This document shows, in pieces, positions 25,801 to 40,800 of a stretch of DNA of 64,000 nt (its first letter is position 1; each line of letters starts with the position of its first letter). The translations under genes and the position numbers were made by a program. The stretch spans positions 14,384,001 to 14,448,000 of the forward strand of contig NC_088317.1 of NCBI RefSeq assembly GCF_910592395.1, written 5' to 3'. The DNA is from Lineus longissimus. Lineage: Eukaryota; Nemertea; Pilidiophora; Heteronemertea; Lineidae. The notes below the pieces were generated by a model. The model had not been told where the DNA came from. It ran no database searches and worked only from the letters and a program-made list of their open reading frames with translations.

Positions 25801-28800
25801 GACCAGTTGTTTTGCACAGTGGACAAATAGGGTACGGACATTCCCTTTTGAAAAAGCCTATAAAAAGCTTACAAGTATGTGGCATATGATTATGATAGAA
25901 GCCTGCAACACCTTTGCCAGCAAAAAGTCAAACTTACGGCTCTCGTTGCTGCACACCACTCCTGAAGCATTAACTGAGTGGCATACTCCCTTCTCATAGG
26001 CCACATCATGCTTGCACTCTGCAAGGCTAGGCTCTTCTCCGTTACATTGGACATTACTCCAGAACACTAGTCCAGTTCCTTGACCGAACACGGCATTCTT
26101 TGTAGCATTGATTGCTTGTCTGTGATGGGAATAAATTGTAAATGCATGTACATGTATCTGTACGCACTTGTCAAAAACACAGGTTAGTTGAAATATCTAA
26201 TTTCATTGCTTATTGTTTTACTTTTTGGACACACGCCGTACATAATCACCTACTATCAATCGTGGCAATGCATAATCCATGCATCCTCAGGTAGGGGCGT
26301 GGGGGGGGTGAAAATTTCCGCGAAATGCACTTTAGCTGAAATTTATTTTACAATTGACCGCTAATCACCCTTGATCATGAGTTTTTGGAACACGACACCC
26401 TCGACCCCATCGAAATCCGAGGGACGTACTTATGATAGTCAATCAATCTCAATCAATCTCAATCAATCAATCAATTACGATTGTATTTCACCCTAAATTC
26501 ACAGAAAAAAAGCTCTTCAAAAATTATCATAGACGCATGAAGATATAATGCTTGATAAAAAATATGCTTTTAGGAGCGTCCTAGTTGCCATGATGGTACA
26601 GTTTTTCATTCCATCAGAGATGGGGACGACTCTGTTGAATATCTGGACAACAAAAGGTCTTACACTTTGTGGTCGGAACGACTCCTCAGTGCAATTGTTG
26701 ACCGAAGGAAGAGTAAGATACCTTCCTCGCCTTCTCTGCCAATGTCATCGAAATACAAAATAATGAATCTTAGAGTGTGCATGTGACCCATCACTATTGA
26801 TTATAACGCAAGGATGACTTACCTGAATCCAAGCTGCCGGCATACGACTTGAGCAGCGTTCATGTCCCATCCAGTGTCACAGATGACTCCCCAACGACCA
26901 TACCGGTACACCTCCACTGTCCCCTCATCTTTTGGGTAGCTGTCCGCGGGCGAGAGACGGATATCAAACATCTGCTGTGTAGCTAAAGATAATTTGTTTT
27001 GGATTTTCTTTACCCAGGTTAAAAGCTTATGACGGCACCATCCAACTTACCACCTAGCTTTATGTGCTGTAATTTAATGCACCTCTATGAGGCATTTCCG
27101 CAAACGCGTCTGTTGGGGAAGGCGAGAATGCCCCTCCCCCTCCCAACTTCAGTAAACACGTCCTACCATTATTGTACTTTGTTAAGGACATTCTGATCTA
27201 ATGTAAAAAACTATCATGAAATAGAAAAAGAAACTCTAACATCTTAAGATCACTTTACACTTTTCTATACTGCTTGCTACTGCAAAAAAACAATTTTATT
27301 CTTGACAAGCTGAAAAATTCCCGCTTTTTCTCATTAATTATATATCCTGTCTTGAAAGTTTCATCACTTTCGACAAGCAAGCACCTTAGCCTAGTATGTA
27401 GATCGTTTACATCCATACCCATATCAAGCTTGCATTCGACTCCCAAAAGTGTAGCTGATGGGCAGCTCCTCGTGGAAGTCATGGAACATGCGGCTAAGGT
27501 TGGCTGGGTACCGCGGCAGTCAACCGATACGAAGTTGCGGCCTGTATATGAAGCTTGATTTGTGGCAAGTGTAGTTTGCATGTCGCTGAAAAAGGAATTG
27601 TTAGTGATGTTTGAAATGAATCACAAAAAGTGCTTACTCATAATTATAGCCATTTAGAGGTTTGCTCTGAATATCCGACGCGCATTGCTTTTTTCACCCC
27701 TCCCTTTTAACACTCTTCAAGCTATGCTCCCTGTATGGAGAGGCAAATCTATACATTCGCATTCTATCTATACTATCCACAGTTTCACGTTGTCCAAAGA
27801 AGATGAATATATCATTTTAGTTGTGTAGAATTTCATACAATGGACCCGAACCCTTAAGTGTCAATTTTTTACATTAAGCCCAAAATTTTTTACATTACGC
27901 GTTAAGACGTAAAGATTTTATATTACACGTCAGTTTTTACATGAGTGGTTGTACATTTAGCATATCTGTCACCTTGTGGTATCATAATTTAAGAGCCAAC
28001 CAACAGTCCGAGCCACTTCAAGAGGGGCCTACCTGTATCCCATTTGCGCGCAAACGGTTTTGGAAGTCACCGTATTATTCGCTGGCAAGTCGAAGCACAC
28101 TGCTGCCTTTTTACCATTTTTTGAAGCGACCTCCAGTATTCCCATGTGAGCGTTCCTTCCGAGAAGTGTTGCATTCAAAAAGCCATTTAATGCTGAAATA
28201 CAGGTAGATTCAAGTTTAATCAGGCGACAAACTGGTGTATTGATTTTGATTGTCCCGTTTCTGGAGGTTCCCCCTTTGGCTAATATAAAGCAATGTGCCC
28301 AATAGAAGGAACAAACCATACATTTTTTTCTGCTCTCATTGCCAATTCTATCAGGCAATTTTAATACTAATGAGCTCCCTTGATAAAAGCGTGTACTGTA
28401 TGGCAAGCCATTTGTCCAATATTTAGTAAAACCTTTGTTTTTAGTATCAAAACTCGATTTACTTCCTTAAAAAAATCTGTTTCAATAACTAGATTATATA
28501 TAATCAACATGCTTCTCTATAAAAACTAGCTTCATCTGCAAAAAACGAGTTTTTTTCAATACGTTTTAAAAGAAGAAAACCAGGTTTTTATACTAAAAAA
28601 CTCAGTTTTTGTAATTATTGGACAAACGGCTTGCCAACTGCCCTCAATTATCTCTTGTCTGTCTGGGCACGCACCTGGGTTCTTCCTGCATTTCACCACC
28701 ATGTAATCATGGCGAACGCTACAATTGTACGGTGGAAATCCAACTATATTGCACTCATCAAGCCTCGATTCTGCCCCAGAACAGGATATTCTGTTAACAA

Positions 28801-31800
28801 TTCCTTTCCTTTGCCAACCTACGGTATACTTTGTATAGCCCACTCCCCTGAAAGGAATTATAAACTTATGATGATGCATCAAGTTGTATAGTAGGATAGC
28901 AATTTAAGATGACAATTTTGAAATGCAACACTAATTTGGCAGAGAGTAAGACGCGGTGGTGACATTGACCCTAAGTGAGGGTATATTTGCCAAAAACTAG
29001 ATCCCGATGTGCCAGCTTTGAACCAGACATGGCAAATAATTCATTTCAAGTGAATAAGTGTTCCAAAAATATGTTAAAAGATAACTCAGTCAGCTTAAAT
29101 TATTGTATAATCCAGCCCAAAATAAGATGGTGGAGGAAATTAGGCCAATTTGACCTCATTTTACGGCACTAAAATCATCGCATCACACACTCGAGCAGTA
29201 TTCTTATTTTATCTTGAATAATATCGGATACTCAGCGATTGTAACAGACAATATAACCGAAAGTTGACTTACAGATATCCTAACTGTCGACATGCCACTT
29301 CTGCTTCGCTGCTGAAGGTATAACTCCAATAGCATATATTCCCCCACTTGCCACGGTACCGGATGTCAAGCAAACCCTTGATTTCATCATTGTTTATCGA
29401 TATCCGGCTGAGTTGCACCACGAGCGCCTCCGTGGAAACTGAATTGAGAAAAACAATACGAGAATAGGTCAGAGGCTATCGTCAGGATTTCAAAATTGCA
29501 TTGGATCAGTATGGTTTAATTAAAGGCTTACACCATTCATGTCCAATAGAAATGATTACTCGCAGTTGTTATGCACGCAAATCCTTGAAATTTGTGAGTA
29601 CCTAGTAACTTACCTCTGGACTGAAAAAGACGTTACGTAGCCGAAAATCACGGCCTGTGCTCGAATATTACTAATTGCCCCAAACCCAAAGAGGGCAGCG
29701 CTCTCTTGTTGGTTTACTGCACCATGTCCAGGACCGTTATCAAGTTAATAAATATTGAGTAACCGCACCCGGGATAAACTTTAATATACCTGACGTGTGC
29801 CTAATAATTTGGCCTAGTTTAGCTTTAGCACTTATAACAACCGGTCTTCCCCTCCTCCTCATATATATCATATCAAGACCATGAATAGGAGAAGAAGAAA
29901 AAACAAACATTCCCTGTATACTTTTTAATCCTAAACAATAATGCAACCAATTAAAATAGTACTTACAAACGCTAGGCAAGCACGATACCGCGAGGGCGAA
30001 AACTAGTATTGATAACATTACTCCTTCAAAACCCTTTCTACATCAACCTGATGTCATCATGTAGCGTCGTCTTTTTCGTAAATGAAAATGGGAACTATAG
30101 GCTGTGCATATATGGGTAGCACAAATATCACTAACTGACAGCCTTTAAGAATAAAGCCACACTTTTTGTGTGTGATTTATATGCGAAATCACTGGAGAAT
30201 AACATATTGTGGCGCGTGTAACACAAGGCTAGCTTGCACATTTATCAGATCATCAATGGAAGGACATTCAAACAATTATGAGTCAGAGCATATTTTTGGG
30301 CCAAGACACCCGAGGCGAGGGCCATCGAATTGACTCTATCAAACTTCGTTATAGTCCAGGAAGTTATGCGGATTTCCTCTTCAATAGATATAACAAATTA
30401 GTTATGGATAGCACACTCATTTCATATATTGTGGATCGATCGTTAAGTGATTTTGTCGTCTATTAGAATATTTGAAATGAATCTCTTCGCAGTTTAGCGA
30501 CTTTTGGCAAGTTCGAAATTTACGCCCGTGTCACGTATCACTGTCGTTTTGACGTATTGCACATTCATATCCTTCCCACTGCTGATTTATGAAATGAAAA
30601 TGATTGTTTAGTGTAATTTCATAATCAAGTATCGTTTACATGGTGATTACTGTATTGCAAATCACGCATCGGAAGATGCCAAACCACGATATATAAAGTT
30701 GTGGTTGAGGACATAGACAGACCGGACCATGGTCACCTTCATTTGAGAATGCCTTCATAATCATGGGCTAGCTTTGGCCAACACAACACCCATAAACAAT
30801 GCCCCGGTCGGATCCCTCGGTATATCTCCTCAACCAGAACGCGTTCACCCCACCAGGCCCGCTCGGATACCTGCTGTACTAAGAATAGGTTCTCAATCTC
30901 TCCAAAAATATATACCTTTATCCTGTTGTTCATGTTCCATAATCAAAGCCCGCCAAGACATATTCGGTATCAATCTCGACTCCCAGGAGAAGTTTTGTTG
31001 TCATCCGATTTAAACTGACGGAGGAGTAACATTACAAACTACATGTATTACACCTTTGCCTCCATTATATTAGTGGTAGAAGTCGACTCGCTTATGACCA
31101 ACATGTTGTAACATTTTATTGATTTTCCCTTTCAGAGATATGACCAGAGCTGATGTTTAGCTTCACTTCCTTTTTAGGGATACAACCAGATTTGATTCGA
31201 TTTTAAAAAACTGAAATTCCCTTTTCAGAGCTGCCACCAGGTCCTATTGGTTTCTGGCCTCTCAACAAACTACGTGAGCTAGATGACGTCGGACTGTACA
31301 AGCTCAACGCCACGGGACACGGACTAAACCTTACATCGGGCCAAAAAGGAAAGCCTGATACGGCCTACGAGTTTGCGGAAACTAGCCATTCAGCTCTCCA
31401 CATATGGCATGGCTCGAGTACTTTGAGAGACATGGAAGACTTCACCATTCTATTGTTGATAAAGCCTGAGCATCCGTATCCAGTGCCAATATGGACATGG
31501 AGGTCATCTTCGGGCAAAGTCGGATGTATTCTTCAAATTGACCGAAACGGCAACCTGGCGTTCACGGGAGAAGGTAAAAAGAATGATCCCACTATGCTGA
31601 AACATAATGATAATGATAACCTTGAGTTCTGATATAGCGCTTCTCCAGGTTTCCCTGCTCAAAGCGCTTTTGGGATACCATATTATTAACCCGGTCTCCA
31701 CGGAAATCAATCAGGGTTTTCAAGGAGTAACCAGAAGGCGCTCACTTGCACTTGACCTAAAGGGGAACCAAACCGTGACGGGGAGTCGAACCCGCGACCT

Positions 31801-34800
31801 CTTGATCATGAGGCCGACTCTCTAATCACATATAAACGTATTTTACCACCACGTGGTGTATCTTAATGAGGCAATTACTTAATTTACATTAAAATGATCA
31901 GGAATATAATGCATACATTATTGATATTTTTTTAAAGTGGTGTATTTCAGCACAAAGATTCGTCTCCCTCATAATATCTATTTTACCGCTTTTGGAACAA
32001 GCGCATTTCAACTGTTCTAGGTAGAGATGGCGTAAACAGGACCTTTAACGGGACTATGCCAGTTGCTCCGGGTGAATGGCAGGTCATGTTCCTCAGCTAT
32101 ATGGGAAAGAACGAAGTTGTGAATATGAAGCTGCGAACAAGTGGCGGGTCCTGGATTGATCTCCCGAAGAGGACGGGCTTCAAGCTGCCCATATACGCCT
32201 GGGGCGACATGCTCATCGGAGCAGCCTTTTTTGGCCATAACTACTTCACGGGGACTCTGGACTGCCTGCTGCTCTTTGACGAGGCGCTGCATAAGCACGA
32301 CGTTGGTACGGCGATGAAACTCTGCCAAAGAGAAGGTGAGCAGTTGGAAACTGTTGAATTGTTTTGCATATACATGTAACGATGTAACGGACCCTGAAAG
32401 ACCCTTCAATTTCAGACAAGCTCTATAACAACGTATTTTATTTTCTACACGTCCTGAAGTAACTTCGAACCAGTCACACCAGCTGCGAACCATCGTTGAA
32501 AATGCCCCGGATTTATTTTCATCCTGGATGGAGAGCGACATGGGGCGTCAGAAATATGGTGCTCCTAAATTACCAAAGTAAAATTACTTTTCAGTACATG
32601 TGGCCTCTTTTATCATCCACCATCCGGTAAACATCTTCGATTAAACATGTTGAATATGCAATGCACGATGCGAAACCGACGGCATCATTTGGGTGGCAAT
32701 AACTTTGTTATTTATTTATCTAATATCTTCGTGCAAATCCCAGGGAGCGAATAATTCATTTTGGTCTACTATAGATCTAATAAAGACAACTCTGCTGGCT
32801 GATGATTACCATTCTGCCAGAAAGTGCTCGCTTTGTCATCTTTGCCAATCTGAAATCTGGTATTTGAAATGTGCAGCCTGAGGATGAATGTCTCGAGATA
32901 ACACCGCGAGGCGCCGGCCTCTATGATAATGACATTGTCCCTTGGTAGACGAGGAGTTCTGCAGATATATTTGATAATGTGCACTTACAGCGCATAAAAC
33001 AACTCTGGTGAAACTTTGGGTATTTGCTTTAATACCCTGTCTCGAAAAAAATATGCAACCCCCCAGCCGTTATTTTCTTAGCCATTATTTCCTCACCCAG
33101 TATTTTTTAAAACTTCCTTTGATCAAACGTCTTAACCTTGTCTTCTCAATGCATATATAGACAGTTACACTTTTAGAATCAGAAGTTTTTGAACCTCTGA
33201 AAAACAAACGTTGTGTGTTTCTTTAACCAACACAAATATGCACCCCTTAGAGGTTTTTTAGAATCTCAAAAAGCATTAGCCTAATGTTTATTGATTTATC
33301 TTACCGAAAAACCCCTGAAAGGTTCATATTTGTGTTGGCCAAAAAAACCTTTAAAAATCCCCAAAACATCTATATTTCTAAGAGGGTAAATAAGAGAATA
33401 GGAAATTGTCTTTGCACTTACATGTAGACAACTCCCACGTCTTATCACATCAAAAAAATCTTGATTAATGTCACAATGATGAAATGCACAATAGATACAA
33501 TCATGCATCACATCAGAACCCCCCCCCCCTCCCTCCCCTCCCCCTTATTTTTCCTATCTTCTAAGAGATAAATCAAGAGGTACATTCTCCTATCCGGGGC
33601 AACTTGACCTGCTCAAGCTAACACTATCATGCTCAAAATGGCTCTATCATTCTCTTATGTATACGACCCGTGCATACAGCGTAGTGCATATATTGTAGGT
33701 TTCCATTGCTATAAATTATTTTAGATGCCGCAATTTCGGAAGGCTGTAATGAATTTCCTCCCGGGACACTGCAATCTGGTACCATGTGAACATATTATTC
33801 AGTGGGTTTAGATGGACCTTTTCTTCACAATGACGGCATGCAAGCAATGTCTATTCAGAGTAAGAACTATAAAGTGCCAGTCCATCTCTCAGTACGTGTA
33901 TACACATTTCAAATGTCCTGCCACAGACTGTATTCACTATCAGAGCAATACATATTTTCAATATCAGGGCATGATAATTAATTGTGCGGAGAGTAGGGAA
34001 TATCAATATCAATCTTGAGAGACGTTGAACGATCTTCATAGTGTTAATATCCTCATATATACCCAGAAAAATCTGCAACACTTCATGACCATGTCAGTTT
34101 TTGTGTCAGAGAGATTGCACAGCTGTGACCTTGAAGTGAGAAGTTTGAGGACCAATATCGTCGAAAGGTTTTTTTGTTCACACACGTATGCGTGTACAGT
34201 TCACTTGTTTAAAAGCTGCTTCATGTATCCGAGGTAAGTAAATACACAGCCAGTATCGTCTTCCATATCCTAACCATATTGGTAATGTACTATTAGTTAA
34301 TATAGCCTTGAGAAAAGTAGGATTGTATCATAAATTTTGATATACATAGCTAAAATTATAAACTATGAATAACGACTGAGAGATTCACGTCGCCGTCATT
34401 TAGTTTTAATATTTAAGCAGCTTTTGATATACAATTGGCTTTTACACAAGGTACATATACATATCTGATACGCTATGTTAGTACTGATTCAGTTTTTGAT
34501 CCGGTGTGACAGCGGATATAGTCCCCCTGGAGTCATAGTCCGGTAGCATTGTATTTGACCAAATAAGCAGCATGATCTATTGTACCGCTAACCCTAACCA
34601 AAACATTTAGCAATGCGGGCTATTGTTACACGGACTATCAGCCCAGGACTACTATCCCTTGCACACTGGTGTACCATGATATTCAGTGTTTCCCATAGTT
34701 CAGTGTTTCCCTAGTCACGGAATAAGCTGACCGCTAGCCCAACAATGACTACTCGAGGCCTCCGATCTCGTGAAAGGAAAACACACACACAACTACTTCA

Positions 34801-37800
34801 CGGTGGGTACAAAGGTATTGGTTTACCTTTGCAATACAATAGAAACAAGGCTCTCCCTGCATTACAGTGTTGGAGGGGTACAATAGGATAAAAATAGTAA
34901 ATGCCGACCTTACGCCCCTCAAAATGAACTAATCTTTTGTAAATTTCTTTTGTGTCGTCGTTTCCTCAGGTAAATGTAATCAGGCATTTTTCAATAGGCA
35001 AACCGACATTTTTAGCTTTGTACTATACCAGTCCAATTATTGCCTTTTGTCCACACTATTACAAGTTGTTGCACTGCACGAGCGGGCCAACTAATGACAC
35101 CACACTATCACTGGCAAAAGTCGCGAAACGTTATAACCCAGCTATAGCTATCCATGCTAGCAATGATATTTACCTAAGCCATTCAACCAGGAACTGTTTG
35201 AAAGGCAATGACATGTATTCGTATACATGTAACACAACAAGACATGTATAAAAAGACATAATTATTCACGTCGGAATAGAAGAGAGGAATTATCTCGAGT
35301 GTATTATGTTTCGAAATTGCGATCTATACGACCCGGAAAATGTGTAATGATGAGACGATGTCACGCCACGAGGAGTATCATATCGCCCGTGTGTTTATCA
35401 TAAAATGTAATGGCTATACATATGCACACGGGGTTATATTGTTTCGTTTTCATAAATGAATAAGAAAAAAATGTCCTCCGCCGAATATGTTAATGTCCCA
35501 CAACGAAAAATCTAAAAACTACTTTTCATATTATATTGAACTCACAAAAAATTCTTAATTAGATTGGACATGCATTTCCATCGGATCGTACTGCAAACAA
35601 AAAGTGCTGCAAGCTTTCCCGGATGCCCATTATGATTATGCCATTATGTCTGATCTGACAAGAGAACGACAGCGCGCTGAGCACACTTCAATGCGATTGG
35701 ATATACGAATGTGTTTGAAGTATTTTCTTGAGCACTACAAGTGCTACAGGGCTATTTCATGTCACGAGTAAATGAATACCCCTCCGCTGTAACTGCGGCC
35801 ACTGCAGACGCAAAGTACCAACTGCTTATTTGAATATGCAGCGACAAAATGGTTAGAACTTGCTGCTCCCTTCAATGACACCCCATGACTTCCGAAAGAT
35901 TATTTGTAGTGCGTCTGAAAGCATTGGGAGCTTTTGTTCTCAGTTGGCTCCATGGCGCAGACAAAAGAAAGCCATTTTGTGTTTGAAATTCATTGTGCGT
36001 CCATATAACTCAAGCATGAAATTAAACAGACTGATACTTAGTATCAAAATTGTTATGCAAAGAAGACAAACTAATGCCAAGGTAGAAAATAATAGCATTA
36101 ATGCAGCATTACATTTTCAATTCTCAATGTGTACCTTGAGCAGGATGGATTTTGTAGCGCATGATCGAGAAAGGATGGGAAGAAATGATTTGAGTTACTT
36201 ATGTAATTTGATAGCCCATAGCCAAATAAAAGCAACCACTCCTCTATTAAAAAGCGTGGGGGATTTCATAAACCAGCTTCATGGACTAAACAATACATGA
36301 CTACCGGTATAGTAAGAAAAACAAGTCAATTTGCAGGTAGTACATGTATCCGAAGACACATTGTCAAAATCTGAATTCAAGAAGCTCACTGTCGTTGTCA
36401 TTTGACTTAATCTCTCTAGTCTAATGAGCCATGCTTCCTCTGATAAACCCATTGATCCGTCGTACATTCTCCTCTCCGCCTTCCCTCAGGCAAGAAACCC
36501 GGTTTGCCGTTGAGTACACACTTTGGTGACCGGATTCTGCTTATTATGCACTTCAGACATCGAACAAGCACACATTCGCAACGTTTGGAGCAACCGCAGT
36601 CCGCTCATTCATAGACACGGATGTTGCTATAGGCATGATAGGAGAATTACATCAAAAACTTTCCTGGAACCCATGTCAGCGTAGTGAGTCCTACTTCAGC
36701 TGAAGAAAGTCGGCAAATCTAGTTCATCGTTGGGACCAGTTCATATAAAAACTGAAATTGCCTTGTGATGAGATCAAGTCTGAAACACCAAAACGGCACA
36801 ATTTGCGGTCGTGTTGGAAGAGCGCACTGAACATTTCATTTTGCAAAACGCGAATTCATCTGCAGGATAATCGCGGTTATCAGTTAATAAAGTGTATTAA
36901 TAGCTCTGTGTGGTTCCATAGATTTTCTGTCCCTCGGGACGTGACATCACATACTATTATTCCCGCCATAAAAATCCATCTTGTCCTCGACAATGGGGTA
37001 TATTTGGTAAATATATGCATGTGGACACAGACCAACCGTCATGTGAAAACGATATGCAGGAAGAAACCCATGTCTACATACAGTCAAAAATAACACACGC
37101 CTACGGTATATGAAATTACTCTGATATCAGACATCATCTGACCATTAACTGATTCCCCGAGTCTCATAAGCATCATTGTGTTTTCAACAAGACAATCAAG
37201 ATCTCCAAATAGCCTTGTAATACTCTGCTATTTGGCCGGGGTTCATGTATATAACCCATGATAGATTCCCGGAGTTCATAGTTTGTATTGTTAAGAAATT
37301 CCGACCGAATTGTCTAGAGTATGATAGATTGTGGTAGCTATACCTTTACTTTCCCCTCGCATCTTGCGTTATCGACAACGTGTTGCCCATTAGCCCGCCA
37401 ATGTATTGCCTTTGCGCCGTCATTTGCGTGATGATTCTACCCCCCCCCCCCCCCCATGCCTCCAGGCAACTGCTGCTACTGGCTATTATCAGGATATGTT
37501 AATGATATAATTTGTCTATAAATCACCTATTTCGCGAAAGGAAAGTTCAAGCTGACAAAATGGTATATGAGAATGAGGAAGTGCCACGACGGCAAAATAC
37601 TGGCATCAACAAAGAATAATGAAGCGCTACAAGAAACTCAAATATGTCTTATATTAAGATGATTGAAATCAATACATTTATCATAATATAACAGTGGTAC
37701 CTGTCAGAAGCACCGTGTCGACTCTATTTAGCCGGTTTTTGTCCGGTAGGCCTATTACACGTAATTTAGGCTTTTTCAACAGGCACTCTTCAACCGGCTT

Positions 37801-40800
37801 AATAGCATCTCCACAGTATGTTTTCCAGTATGTTGTTTGTTGAAACGTGGATTACTTCAGCATGTACGTCCATACCGTTATGCCATCTACTTGACAAATA
37901 CCGAGCGACCAAATCAATATCTGAAATGCATCATTGTTATAAGACATTACATCCATAAAACCCCCGCATAACCTGTTAGAAATACCGTCAAGAAACCAAT
38001 TAACCAAATTTGAGCTCAAATGATATTTTTGAGCTCTGATACATCAGTTGGCTTTATATAAAAACTTGTATCAGAAAAGCTTTTGAGCACGATCGATGTA
38101 TAGAATCAAGCTATTTTGAGTATCAGTACGCGTGTGAAGGGAGATGCGCATGACTGTATTCAAATTGAAAAAGGAGCAAAGGCGCTCAAAGCGCCTCTGG
38201 TCAGTCCAAATATCAGTCACATTGGTCAGGTGACTGGCGGACCTATAGCCTCAATGGTACACGCATAACCCAACTTTATATCAACACTTCTCTGTTTACA
38301 GATGACAAAGTTGACCTCGTTTCATCCGAGGCACCGACAACAACAGCAACAACAACCAAATCGACTACTACTACAACTAAAGAACCGACAACGGCGATGC
38401 CAGCGACAACGGAAGCACCAAGTACGTAAAGCCAGTCATTTTGTTAACCGTTCAAGTCTCTACGGAGCGTACGTATCTTTAAAAGTGATACACTTTCTTC
38501 AGCTTTAACTGTTAAACTGTCCATCTATGTCATGGAGAACGTATCTATAAGAAGTGATCAACTTAAGCTTTAGACTGTTATCATCTCCATCTATACGGAG
38601 TGGTAAAAATGATACACTTCTAAAGCTTAAAACTGTGAAACAGTCCTTCTACGGAGTGTGGTACGTATCTATAAAAATGATACACTTCTTGCTTTTAACT
38701 GTTTAATCTTGACAACAGTTGTTTTTTTATCTGGCGATATTTTTCATGAAGGTACCAACTAGGGAGATGCAGTTGTATGACAAACGATTTGTAGTAAGTC
38801 GAACAGTTGTAATCTAAGAGTGCTATAGTGCGACAAGCGCAGGAATGTTAGCTTCAGTTTCCATGTTGAAAAATAAAAGGAAACACATTTTTTGAGAGCA
38901 TTTGGTGAAGAAGTTCAAAAAACTGCTTTGTGAAAAATTAATCATTGCCAATCATCGTGTTCTCGATCCCTGGTCCGGTCGGTCGATTCGAGTCATTGGC
39001 GACGCATGGTTCAGCCTGTTGATGAAAGATGGCGTAAATGGCGATAGCATGACTGGTGGCATGTTTGAACGACTGCAGTAGCATCGGCAAAGCTGTTAGC
39101 AGAGTATTGATTTATGAAGACACTTTAAGGTCGCGCTAGTTGGATAAGGCAGATACTAATATCTGCAATTGTTTCGGATGATGTAAGAAAGCCAAACATT
39201 ATAATGCTTTATCGCGATTTTTAAAAGCAGTTGGATTTGCTATATCATCATTGGCTTCCTCATTGTTAAGATAACAAGCGATCGAGCAGCGGATGATTGT
39301 TTCGCAAGGGATTTGAAAAAGGCAGGTGTTGATCACCTCCAACCCCTATGTAAATATATAAAATCTAAGAAAAACAAGCATCGACATCCTGGTCGATCAC
39401 CGTCGAACATGTTGCTAGGTTTAAGTTGTCTGTCGTCTCAGGTGGGACTGCGAAAATTCCCTCGTGGTGCGTGAATAAAGACTAGAAATATTTCCGTGAC
39501 TGTTATTGAAATTATTCATAACCTGCCGACAGGTAACAATACACACTTTTGAAAATTCGACAGGACCCTGAGAATTGGTATTATTTTGTCTCTCGACGCG
39601 TTCTCGGCACAAAGCTTAGTAACATTGTGCGTAAAATGTATTCTCATCTTTAAAGAATAGCATTGAGATAATTTCGGAGGCCATGAAGAAAAATGCCGGA
39701 ATAAAGATCAGCCGTACGGAAACAGTACACGAGATCCATCTTGCTAATCATGTGTATGTTGGCCCATACTGTTATGTAGCCAATTTTAATGTGTAAAAGC
39801 TCTGATCTACCTGCGTACCTGAGCCACACATTTGGGGGAAAACTTACAAAAGGAATTGCCCTTATAGTTCGAAATTAAATGCAAAGAAATATAAAACTCG
39901 GCCACCCTAAACAATAATTTACACTTCGCGAAACCATGTGATTTTTTTCTCTCCTTTACTAAACGCAGGAAAATTAGAAAACATCAAAAGCACTGCATAT
40001 TTGATGACGTCGACCTGTTGAACATGGTAAACGATAATTGTTACCATGGACGCAAACGGAGCGGATCATGATTACCATGGCAGCATGATGGACGCTGTTT
40101 TGTTATAGTTTGTTGACACATTGTTGCTGTCAGTGATTATGGTGGCCGAGTGTGTCAACGCAAAGCCATTAAATTTAGCGAGACATTGAACATTTGTGTA
40201 TGGATAATGACGTCATCCAGTTGCATCGGCGCGAATGCGTTACGGTATTACCACTGCGAATGCACTGGGGGGACAGGCCTGTACTTAAATCAAATGATGG
40301 TTGGCCAAAACCTGATAGAGAGGTTTAATTCCATTCTATCGCGCCTCAAGTTTAACAAGCTGTTAAAATTCTATTCGGCTGAATCTAGCACTTGACAGCA
40401 CGTTCAACCCGGTCGCGCTACCCATTTTGCAGTTATCATTTACCATTTAGCATTTTGCTATTTGGTTGAATTACGTGCCCTATTTGAATAAATCTGGTAG
40501 ATGAAACATAGAAAGCTATAATTTTGACCCGAAAGTATCGTGTAGTGAATCGAACCTGCAGCAGCCTCACGATAAAAGAAAAAAAGTTCCCGCTGCCCTT
40601 CTTAACATGCAACCCGGGCCGCTACTGCCTGCTCGTTAAAATATCGATAAACCCCTACTAGCATGTAATGCATCACCTGACATGCACACAATTAATCTCT
40701 TGTTCAAATTAAATTGCATAAGTTGTTTTTCGACTCATCCTGGTAGCACGTCCGTCTCCAAGGGATTCCGGCCGCCATGTTTGCACAGTCGGTAAGAACA

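Larger units (their letters stand above)
32336..38301. other. Intron between LamG-like and Thr-rich exons
   Basis: Besides the inverted-repeat element at 33170-33390, C-rich runs (33519-33543 and 37440-37456) and a MITE (37700-37825), I see no supported exon. ORFs at 34952-35251 and 35860-36300 have no recognised domain and no clear splice signals. Confidence 0.5.

Noticed and set aside
34952-35251. 99-residue plus-strand ORF
   Set aside because: No signal peptide, cysteine pattern or splice context. It lies in a long intron.
40542-40625. tRNA-Ser-like sequence on the minus strand
   Set aside because: A B-box-like GGTTCGATTC and four pairing end bases exist, but the acceptor and anticodon stems do not form convincingly. 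It is probably a decayed tRNA-derived repeat.
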